Positions 1-7,843 of a stretch of 64,000 nucleotides of DNA are shown piece after piece. Source of the DNA: Acanthornis magna (lineage: Eukaryota; Chordata; Aves; Passeriformes; Acanthizidae); the NCBI GenBank assembly GCA_036785705.1, contig JAWUZG010000139.1, positions 620,001 through 684,000 on the forward strand. The letters are read 5' to 3'. Position numbers and translations under genes: made by a program. How positions within the stretch are numbered: the stretch's first letter is position 1; each line of letters opens with the position of its first letter. The notes beneath the pieces were generated by a model. It searched no databases and was not told the DNA's origin. It saw nothing but the letters and a program-made list of their open reading frames with translations.

Positions 1-102
1 CAATGAACTGTTGCTTAACGAGCAGTTAAGGCACACCAAGGAAAAACAAGCAACAACAAAGCAAATAAAGTCCAGGAAATCAAAAGAAAAATGAACCAGG
101 AA

Positions 103-105
<3 letters not shown>

Positions 106-153
<48 letters not shown>

Positions 154-157
154 TGTG
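106..157. repeat. compound CT/GT dinucleotide microsatellite
   Basis: About 15 CT dinucleotides (106-136) run directly into about 10 GT dinucleotides (137-157). This is a compound simple repeat and is probably length-polymorphic. The flanks on both sides are unremarkable AT-rich sequence. Confidence 0.95.
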
Positions 158-318
158 CATGTGACAAAAGGACAGTGAGGTAAGGATAAAAAGGAACATG
201 GCTTAAAAGTTTACCAGCACTTTCACTTTACTTCTACTTAAAACTTAAACATTTAACAAAGGAACAAGACTTCTATTTAACTTCACTTGTAACTTAGGAC
301 AGAACCTCACTTACAGGC

Positions 319-898
319 CTAACTTTCTGAGATCTCAGATTGCAGTGTGGTGGCAGCAGCCACAAATGCCTGCCTTTGCAACATCATATCAGTCCTCAGC
401 TGTTCTATGGCCTTGTCTCGTTCCACTAACTGCTTTTCAAAGCTCTGTGTTCTTTTCAGCTGCTACTTTGTACGCAAATAACAGACATTCACCCTGGCAT
501 CCAGCATGAATAAGAAGACGCTCTTCAGAGCGTGTCTGAGGAGTTGGCACAAAATCCACAACAGTCTTTTAGCACTCCAGTGGTGTCTTCAGCCTCCTGT
601 GGTTTGGGCCCAATACTTGTACAAGTTTCCAGCTTGCCCCACAATGTGCTCCATGGTTCCTGCATCCACTCAAGTTGCTTCACTGGCAGACTCACAGCCT
701 GAGGTTCCTTCTTACAGAATATCTCTACTAATGCACTACGACGTGGTCACAGCAGCAGAAATAGCAAAGATTTTCTTCTACGGGTATTCTCCAGCGATAC
801 CACAAACACAAAGGCCTGAAAAGCTTTTTCTAACAGACCTGTAAATAGAGGATTACAATGCAAACACAGTGCAACAACAAGTGTATGGCACCAGTCAC
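319..898 (-). pseudogene. decayed coding-like sequence with coiled-coil-like C-terminus, family unknown
   Basis: The minus strand carries an almost continuous reading frame over about 190 codons, broken by few lesions. One frame is open from about 898 to an in-frame TGA at 747-749, then continues for a further 73 codons to a TGA at 525-527. A frame change of 2 (mod 3) near 525 leads into a second frame. That frame has one TAG at 463-465 and ends at a TAG at 319-321. The last 47 codons are rich in Glu, Gln, Lys, Arg and Leu and include the short stretch LVERDKAIEQLR, which looks like a coiled coil. The central part has Cys-rich and Glu/Pro-rich stretches. Such a density of long open segments with compatible composition is better explained by an old coding sequence than by chance. 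I do not recognise the protein. A transposon accessory protein or a retroviral gag-like relic are possibilities suggested only by the duplicated, GC-rich segments upstream. A chance origin cannot be excluded. Confidence 0.4.
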
Positions 899-934
899 AT
901 CACAGACACAGAAAAACACCATGCTAAGCCTGGG

Positions 935-1203
935 GCAGGCATAGCATCATGCAGGCTCATCTCCAAAGGATGTTTCTCGCTGCTACGAAGGTCTGGCAGC
1001 ACCGGGACACGGGGACAATGTGCAGAGAGAGAGGGAGCGAGAGAGAGAGAGAAACACTTTTCCCCAGCTTTAGTCTTACAAAACTCGTGCAGTTGCAGCT
1101 CCCAGAGAAGGTAGCGTGCGTGGAGAATGTATTCTCCACGTAGCCTCTTCTGTTCGCATCTGTGCCGGACCGCAGAGAGCCGTCCGCTTCTTTCTCGTGC
1201 TTT
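935..1203. repeat. 269-bp direct repeat, copy 1
   Basis: This segment aligns without gaps to 1320-1588 at a constant offset of 385 bp, with roughly a dozen differences by eye (about 95% identity). It contains an AG-rich run (GAGAGA) around 1024-1052 and several CpGs. It is GC-richer than the sequence downstream of 3300. Open frames of 60 codons (minus) and 64 codons (plus) occur in both copies, but this only reflects the recent duplication. The 116-bp spacer between copies (1204-1319) is not repeated. The origin could be a tandem duplication or a pair of terminal repeats; no TG...CA ends were found to prove the latter. Confidence 0.9.
1119..1140. repeat. perfect 10-bp inverted repeat (hairpin) in copy 1
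   Basis: Arms cgtggagaat and attctccacg are exact reverse complements separated by two bases. The same site in copy 2 (1504-1525) has lost the symmetry by two substitutions. It may be a structural or protein-binding palindrome of the ancestral element. Confidence 0.85.
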
Positions 1204-1319
1204 GCGAGCTAAGAACGCCTAGCCGGCGAAGGTGCGTCTTAGGCGGCTAGAAGCCGGAGTGAGGTGCCGGAGAACGCGGAGCTGCTGTGCACCCTGCATT
1301 TCACATCCAAACTGCACCG

Positions 1320-1588
1320 GCAGGCATAGCAGCATGCAGGCTCATCTCCAAAGGATGTTTCTCGCTGCTACGATGTTCTGGCAGCACCGGGACACGGGGA
1401 CAATGTGCAGAGAGAGAGGGAGCGAGAGAGAGAGAGAAACACTTTGCCCCAGCTTTAGTCTTACAAAACTCGTGCAGTTGCAGCTCCCGGAGAAGGTAGC
1501 GTGCGTGGAGAATGTGTTCTCCACATAGCCTCTTCTGTTTGCATCTTTGCCGGACCGCAGAGAGCCGCCCGCTTCTTTCTCACGCTTT
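1320..1588. repeat. 269-bp direct repeat, copy 2
   Basis: Second copy of the segment at 935-1203. Homology begins at gcaggcatagc (1320) and fades after the cgcttctttctc motif near 1588, where the GC-rich block starts. Differences from copy 1 are single-base and include changes at CpG sites, as expected for methylation-driven decay after a fairly recent duplication. Confidence 0.9.
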
Positions 1589-2520
1589 CTCTCGCCAGCC
1601 TATGTGCTGCCACCCTGGCAGTGCTCGGGCTCCTGCTTCCCTCCATCGGGAAGCGCCCCCCTGGGCTTTCAAGCGCCTCCAGGAGTGACTTGCCAATGAT
1701 TCTGCCCTCTTGGCGGGGGCGGGGCTTTGCTGCGCAACCTGCTCCTTCCCACCCCCCCAGCTTTCCCTCCCCCCGTGTCCTGCCCAACTCCGGCTGTGCT
1801 CCCGGGGTGGCTGTGACTGCAGGAAAGGGGCACCCACCCCCTCCAAATGGCACATTTCTGCCTCACCTCTAGACACAAGTCGGAGCGGCAGACTGCCTGC
1901 CACTGCCCTTTTGGCCTCCAAGCTGCCCAAGCTGGCCTTTGCAGGGAGCTGAGGGGGTGGCAGGGCCCTGGCTGTTTGCTGGAGAGGGCTGCCTGCCTTC
2001 GCTCGCTCGCACAGGGACTCAGTCTCCCGCGGCACGGGCAGCTGCAGCACAGTGTGCAGGCCAAGGGCTCATCCTGCCGCTTTCCCACCCCAGGCGGCCC
2101 CCACTCCCCACCCCCCCGGCCTGGAGCAGCCATGCTCCACGCCAGGACACCGCTGTCACCTGCACAGCCAAGGCCTCACAGCAGTGGGCCTTGCGTACCA
2201 CCAGGCCTGCGGCAGGGCCAGCCTCGGGCCTCGTGGGCACACGAGGAAGGGGGCCACAATACTGTGTGCGCCCTGCCCCTGCCGCTTCTCCCCCAGCCTC
2301 TGGCCAGGCAGGAGCTCCCAGCCAGCCAGCCAGCCGCTCCCACAGCCAAGGGCCAACTGGCACCCTGGATCTTGCCCAAGCCAGGGGCCATTGTGACACG
2401 GCGGTGTTGTCACCGTGTCACAGGCAGGCACCCTGGAGATGCTGGCTGTGTTGACGCCGTGGAATGTTATTGGAAGCCAGGCTCCCCTGTGGCACCACGG
2501 CGCCTCAGGGAAGTGTGGAG
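1589..2520. promoter_or_regulatory. GC-rich, CpG-containing block (possible CpG island)
   Basis: The block is clearly GC-richer than the rest of the window and rich in C-runs and CpGs. It has a GC-box-like motif (ggcgggggcggggc, 1712-1725) and a CCAAT core at 1693-1697 just upstream of it on the plus strand. No TATA box or initiator is convincing. All open frames through it differ between strands and show no recognisable domain. It lies upstream of the duplicated segments and of the decayed coding-like sequence if these are read on the minus strand, so it could be the promoter or 5' end of that unit. This is inference: the block could equally be a GC-rich minisatellite-adjacent isochore fragment. 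Confidence 0.35.
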
Positions 2521-2521
2521 A

Positions 2522-3264
2522 CGGCAGAAAACAAGAGAGGAAAAGAAAGAGAGAAAGAAAGAGAGAAAGAAAGAGAGAAAGAAAGAGAGGAAGGAAGGAA
2601 GGAAGGAAGGAAGGAAGGAAGGAAGGAAGGAAGGAAGGAAGGAAGGAAGGAAGGAAGGAAGGAAGGAAGGAAGGAAGGAAGGAAGGAAGGAAGGAAGGAA
2701 GGAAGGAAGGAAGGAAGGAAGGAAGGAAAGAAGGAAGGAAGGAAGGAAGGGAGGGAGGGAGGGAGGGAGGGAGGGAGGGAGGGAGGGAGGAAGGAAGGAA
2801 GGAAGGAAGGAAGGAAGGAAGGAAGGAAGGAAGGAAGGAAGGAAGGAAGGAAGGAAGGAAGGAAGGAAGGAAGGAAGGAAAAGAAAGAATGAAAGAGAGA
2901 GAGAGAGAAAGAAAGAAAGGGAGAAGGATAGAGAGAAAGAGAGAAAGAGAGGAATTAAGAAAGAAAGAGGGGAAGAGAGAAAGAAAGAGAGAGAGAGAAA
3001 GAGAGAAAGAGGGAAAGAAAAAAGGAGAGAAAGATAGAAAGAGAGATTAAGAGAGTGATAAAGATTGAAAGAGAGAAAGAGAGAATGAGGGAAAGAAAGA
3101 AAGAAAGAAAGAAAGAAAGGGAAAGATAGAGAGAAAGAGAGAGATAAAGAAAGCAAGAAAGAAAGAGGAAAAGAATGAAAGAAAAAAGAGAGAGAGAGAC
3201 AAAGAGAGAGAGAGAGAAAGAAAGAAAGTGAGAAAGAAAAAGAGAAAGAGAGAAAGAAAGGAAG
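2522..3264. repeat. about 740-bp purine-only tract (GAAA/GAGA/GGAA)
   Basis: The plus strand is almost entirely A and G here. It starts with GAAAGAGA repeats (2540-2588), passes through a GGAA core and ends in irregular GAAA/GAGA arrays (2881-3264) with rare T or C. Long polypurine tracts can form triplexes and stall polymerases. All the Lys/Glu/Arg/Gly-rich and Ser/Leu/Phe-rich frames across it are products of the repeat, not genes. Confidence 0.97.
2589..2880. repeat. GGAA tetranucleotide microsatellite with GGGA block
   Basis: Nearly uninterrupted GGAA units run for about 290 bp, with one GGGA block of about ten units (2748-2790) and one GAAA variant near 2727. GGAA is the core recognised by ETS-family transcription factors. 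The array length makes polymorphism and assembly error likely. Confidence 0.97.
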
Positions 3265-6141
3265 GTGCTAAGGCTGAACATGTCAATGGAAGCCTCAAAA
3301 CACAGAGGACTCCAAGTGGTCAAAAACATCCAAGACATAGGTTCAGGCCTGGCCTCAAGCCTTCCAGAGAGTCCGCGTACAACCCCGGCGGAGAGAGACA
3401 ACAGGAGGAAATATTTAGGAAATATTGCGTGGCAGGCCATAGCAAGTGAAGTCTCGGGCAAGAAAAATGGCGAGATGAGAAAGCAGCTTACCTTGCCAAG
3501 GTATCGAACAGCTTGGAAGTTCCACTTTGCCGAAACTCTGCACATTCGTCATCTTCTCCACACGCACCTGCCCACCTCTTCCTGCCTGGAGACTGAAGCT
3601 GTGCTCCATGGAAAAACAGGCACTTTACCAACCAAGTCCAGAGCACCGTTCCAAGTCCCGATGACCCTCACTGAAGGTGAGGTTACGGCCAGAGGACCCG
3701 CAATTCACTGCTCCAGAGTGAAGAACACCTGTGCTTCTGAAACAGCTAGAAGACAAAAGCGGATACAAATCAAGATGGGGCCATTTCAATGGTTCCCTTC
3801 TCCGTGCCTGTTATCTGCACAGCTGCTAACCCCGACTCAGATTTGGCCTCCAATGAGTCAATGTCAATATGTCAATGTCAATACTTCAGGCATGCTGCCA
3901 ATTATTATTCAAACACCATCCCTGAAATGGATTTTCTTCCTGCAAAAGAACAATAGAGTGTTTCCTAAAATGAGACAAAGTGCTCAGTGCCGTTGTGGTT
4001 GGGGAGAAGCGAGAAAATGTTAAATTATCTTATTTTGTGCATGAAAGAAAGAAACATTTCTCATAAGAGGGTACTTTACAAGGTGGAGCAATTGTGTCAT
4101 CTTCAAACACTGACTTTTGCAGAGGCCTCAGATGTGAGAGGTGGATACTTTTGTCCCTTGAAGTGTGATTTATAAGAAATGTTGTGTTTGGCAGGCTGTT
4201 ATAACATGTCATGGTGCTATTAAATGCAAGTCAGAAGTTCTTTATAATTCATTAGCATTCCTTCTTGATTGGAAACTACGCAGCCACCTGCCCCTGCTGT
4301 TATTCAGAAGTAGGAGACAAGGTAGTCATTCAGAAAGTACCAGACTGACAAGCAGTTGGCAGGGATGAATACCAGTGTCTCAAAAAACAAGTACAAAACA
4401 AGAGTAATGAAACTACACATGATTTACTGGTCAAACTAGTGATGTAAAGTGCTGGGACTTATGCAAACCTTGTTTCTGCATCAGATAACCAGTGACTCAT
4501 GTCAATATCAGGCAAATTCCTTGGTTCTGGGACACTGAGTTTGACAGCAATCAAGCACAAGCAAAATTGTTGCCACACTAGTTGTTACAACACTCATACA
4601 AATGACACAACACTCACACAAATGACATAAATACAAGAACCACCAGAGAAAACTCTTTAGCATTAAAAGGAAATCTCTATCTTGTGTAACATATAATTTG
4701 CACATTCTACAATTCTCATCAGTGTATGCAATGTTAACTTCCAAGGATTCACCTGCATTTCTCAGCCTTAATTCTACCAAAAAATACAAGCAGTCTGACT
4801 TCTATGCATCCAGCTTGTGCCAAACATCCATTTCTAATACCAAGAAACAAAGATTCAAAAAGAGTTCTTTGATACAAACATCTGCATAAAGTTGATCAAA
4901 ATTTAATCACTTATTTTTTCCCTTTGTCAGTTCATGCTGTAGACAGGCTGGATGGAAGCATTCCCCCTTTTGATTTCTTTACTTTGAAAATTGTATATCT
5001 CAACACTGAAATGGGGATTTTCTACAGTGTGTTACAATACTGATGTCTGTTTAGGACTGTACATCTTTTTATCGACAACAAACTGCCAAAGTCTGTGACT
5101 GTGATCACTGACATTTCACATACTCAGGTCCAAAGACAGGCTGTGGCAGTCAGATTAGACCATTTGCTATGCTGTGTTCCTTAGAAATATAAAAACATAT
5201 GTAGCCCCGAAAGCATAGCTAATTTAGCTGTAATACAGTTTTAAGTAATTTTAAACTTTAAAGGGATACAGAACCACCATTTACTTCAGTACACTCAGTT
5301 ACTAGCCCATATCAGAGACCTGTTTTCCCTGAGCTACTCACATACTTACAATGTGAAGCTTTTAAAAGGTGGATTTGTTGATACAAATCCAGTCATAACA
5401 GTGAGAAAAATGAAGTATTGCAAAACTGTTTTCTAATATATGTATATATTTTACAACATGTGTGGCAGGCCAGTTTTCTGTGCAGAATTTGTACAAACAG
5501 CTGAAAAAAGTGTGGAAGAGGATCATGCTCTGGATTTCTTCCATTTTGAAAACCAGTAACTAAGTTTTCAAAATCCATACACATCCTTTCATGCCTTAAA
5601 ATGATTATATACCAAGTCCACAGCAATAGCTTATTTTTTTCTTGAAAAAAAGAGCACAGGAAGAATATAATTTCTAGCTGCAATTTGACCTATGAATCAC
5701 ATCCATAATATCTACAAAGACTTTATGTGAAAATCATTTCCCCATCACTTGCATAATACTCTTATACTGTACTTGTATGCATGTAGCATATGAACACATA
5801 CCTTTAATAGATTAAGTTATTAATTACAATTTCAAAGTTTACAGTTGTTGTTTTTTGATCTCTTTATAGAGGGTTGGTAAAAAAGAGACTGAAATGAATC
5901 CCGCATGAGGAAAGCAAAAGGGAAATACTGGTGAACTTATATAAAATAGGTGTATAAATACTTATCTGCTCTCCTCCTGCTATTACAGAGAAGAGCAGAT
6001 AAGCTATATAGCTAAGACTGCAATTTTCTAGCCTGCAAAAAGCCCAGCATTATCACTATGCACACTCTTTCACCTCGCACCTGTACACTACGTGCAACTC
6101 TTTCAGTTTTCAAGGAACAATTTAATGCCCTTCATCTGGAG
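3265..6141. other. unique sequence without a supported gene
   Basis: A plus-strand frame is open for 252 codons (3265-4023) but shows no recognisable domain, and its initiating part borders the purine tract. On the minus strand a good splice-donor consensus (AAG|GTAAGC) lies at 3486-3494. The 20-bp unit caacactcatacaaatgaca is duplicated in tandem at 4588-4627. From about 4100 on the DNA is AT-rich with many stops in all frames. An inverted repeat with two GATA motifs is listed separately. Confidence 0.6.
5961..6003. repeat. 12-bp inverted repeat carrying two GATA-factor motifs
   Basis: The arms cttatctgctct (5961-5972) and agagcagataag (5992-6003) are exact reverse complements separated by 19 bases. 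Each arm contains AGATAAG, the consensus WGATAR site, in opposite orientations. It could be a paired GATA-binding site or simply a small palindrome. Confidence 0.7.
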
Positions 6142-6251
6142 CTTTAGACTGGACTGTAGCAAGCATTTTTTAACTGAAAGGGGGGTCAAACACTGGAACA
6201 GCCTTTCCTAGAGAGGTAGTGAGGTCCCAAGCCTGTCAGGGTTTAAGAGGC
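6142..6251 (+). mobile_element. CR1 LINE 3' end, left part
   Basis: The sequence follows the CR1 3' region: the motif ggtcaaacactggaacag, a run with agagaggtagtgaggtc, then gtttaagaggc. It corresponds to the very end of ORF2 and the start of the 3' UTR. The element is 5'-truncated near 6142 and is interrupted at 6251 by a retroviral LTR. The continuation resumes at 7641. It is non-functional. Confidence 0.85.
6247..6251. repeat. target-site duplication GAGGC, left copy
   Basis: The five bases just before the LTR are repeated exactly after it at 7636-7640. They are part of the CR1 target, so the LTR inserted into an existing CR1. Confidence 0.9.
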
Positions 6252-6452
6252 TGTCGTGGGTTTGACCCTGGCTAAATGCCAGGCACCTACGACGTTTGCT
6301 CTCTATGCTCTCTCCTGCTGCAGCTATGCAGAGGAGAGGGAAAATTAACACAAAACACTGGACTTATGAGTTGAGATAAGACCACTGATAAGGGGACGCA
6401 CTAGATTCAGGGCAAAAGCAGGTGGGAAACTTAAAGTTGCAAAAAAAAGTGA

Positions 6453-6458
6453 TTTATT
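6453..6458 (-). terminator. LTR polyadenylation signal AATAAA
   Basis: Read on the minus strand the six bases are AATAAA, and about 80 bases downstream lies the conserved CTTATCTCAACTC segment seen after the poly(A) signal in this kind of LTR. The same signal occurs at the matching place in the second family member (32168-32173). Confidence 0.7.
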
Positions 6459-7426
6459 AGTCTAACAGAGTCGGAGGATAAATCAGAGATAAAAATAAGC
6501 TCTCAAGACACCGTTTCTTCACTGACCCCCCTTCCCTCTTAAGGCACCGCTTCCCAGCTCACCCCCTCCCACCTTTCTAACTAACCAACAACTCCCAGGC
6601 AGGGGCAGGGTGTGGGGTTTTTTCTTTAAGTCAGTCCATCACAATTCTTCTGCTACAGACACTGTTTCTCTATTCGCCCCCTCCTTCCATTCAACCAGCA
6701 GATCCGGGTTGGGGCAAGATATGTGGCTTTTCTTAGTCAGTCCAACGCCACAATTCTTCTGCTACAAACACTGTTTTTCTGCTCACCCCTCTCCCTATTA
6801 AGGCCGTTTCTCAGCTCACCCCCTCCCTCCTTCCTTCTAATCAACAGCTCCGGGGTGGGGGCAGGGCATGGGGGTTTTCCTTTGGTCAGGGTCAGTCCAT
6901 CAGGGGAAAAGAATCCTCTACTTAGCCATGGGGGTCCCTCCCACGAGAGACAGTCCTCTGCGAACTTCTTTGGCGTGGGTCCAATCTCACGAGCAGCCCC
7001 GCCCGATTGCTGCTGTCCGAGATTCTCTCCAGGCTGCAGACTTCCAAGCCGAGGCCAGGCTGTTTCCATCCCGGGAGCAAGGCCTTTCTCTCTCCTGCAA
7101 GGCTTTTGCAACTCTCAGTCTCTGGGACTCCCACTGGATCACAGCTTCCTGCAGGCTTCCACCTGCTCCTCTGGCGTGGGCACCTCCCCACAGGCTGTGG
7201 GGGGTTCTCTGCATCCCCCTGGACCCCATGGGCTGCAGGGGGACCACCTGCTCCCCCATGGTCTTCACCACGGCTGGCAGAGGGTTTTCAGCTCCGGCGC
7301 CTGGAGCATCTCCTCCCCCACCTTCTCCACTGACCTTGGTGCCTCCATGTTGTTCTCCCTCACATATTTTTACCTCCTCCTTCCCTGGCTACAAAGAAGT
7401 GCGTGCTTACCTTGTTTTGATTTCTT

Positions 7427-7470
7427 CTTAAATATGTTTTCACAGAGGCGTAACTAACATCTCTAATTGG
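7427..7470 (-). promoter_or_regulatory. LTR promoter: CCAAT and TATA-like boxes
   Basis: On the minus strand a CCAAT box (7466-7470) is followed about 30 bases later by TATTTAAG (7427-7434). Order and spacing fit a retroviral U3 promoter and support the minus orientation of the element. Whether it is still active is unknown. Confidence 0.6.
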
Positions 7471-7635
7471 CCCAGGTTTGGCCAGCAGCATATCCATCAT
7501 CTTCAGAGCCATCAGAGATTGGCTCTGCTGGACATGGTGGAGAAATGTCCAGAATCTTTACTCAGGACATGCAGGAGCCATCTTTGTACCCCACCCTATC
7601 CACTGGCAAAAACTGGGCCAGGCAAAACTACCACA

Positions 7636-7640
7636 GAGGC
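7636..7640. repeat. target-site duplication GAGGC, right copy
   Basis: Exact copy of the five bases at 6247-6251. Removing the LTR and one copy restores a continuous CR1 3' end. Confidence 0.9.
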
Positions 7641-7732
7641 ATTTCGACAAGGCCCTTACGTACAAGCTTTGACTTGGTTGGTCCTTGGTCAGGTGGGTGG
7701 ACTAGGTGATTATTGCACTTCAACTGAAATAA
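7641..7732 (+). mobile_element. CR1 LINE 3' end, right part
   Basis: This continues the CR1 3' UTR interrupted at 6251: atttcgacaaggcccttacg corresponds to the ATTTAGATGAGGTGCTTAGG-like segment, then gtgggtggactaggtgat corresponds to the TTGGACT-x-GATGAT segment that precedes the 3' tail. It is diverged, with an estimated age older than the LTR that split it. Confidence 0.8.
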
Positions 7733-7843
7733 CCTATTCTATTCTATTCTATTCTATTCTATTCTATTCTATTCTATTCTATTCTATTCTATTCTATTCT
7801 ATTCTATTCTATCCCCATCCCATCCCATCCCATCCCATCCCAT
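7733..7843. repeat. pentanucleotide microsatellite (ATTCT)n then (CATCC)n
   Basis: About 15 units of ATTCT (7733-7811) are followed by about 6 units of CATCC (7813-7843). They sit exactly where a CR1 element carries its ATTCTATG-type 3' tail, so the array very likely grew from that tail. Confidence 0.95.

Larger units (their letters stand above)
6252..7635 (-). mobile_element. solo LTR of an avian ERVL-like endogenous retrovirus (family A)
   Basis: The element starts with TGTCG and ends with CCACA (TG...CA termini) and is flanked by the 5-bp duplication GAGGC. Its left part (gtgggtttgaccctggc, gagttgagataag) and right part (tctctaattggccc, ctctgctggacatgg) match a widespread bird LTR family that I recognise. 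Transcription signals read on the minus strand: CCAAT at 7466-7470, a TATTTAAG TATA-like box at 7427-7434 and a polyadenylation signal AATAAA at 6453-6458. The middle is GC-rich with loosely repeated GCGTGGG-type segments, which explains the 1384-bp length. No retroviral internal region adjoins it, so it is a solo LTR left by recombination. The 5-bp target duplication and family resemblance favour ERVL; the exact family name is not certain. Confidence 0.88.

Noticed and set aside
949..1528. Matching 60- and 64-codon frames in both 269-bp copies
   Set aside because: The copies are too similar for frame conservation to be informative, and the peptides show no domain.
1847..3156. Long frames of 140-396 codons on both strands
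   Set aside because: They run through the GGAA/GAAA tract and encode only Lys/Glu/Gly/Arg or Ser/Leu/Phe repeats; the frames are repeat artefacts.
6723..7457. 244-codon and overlapping frames on both strands
   Set aside because: They lie wholly inside the GC-rich middle of a noncoding LTR.
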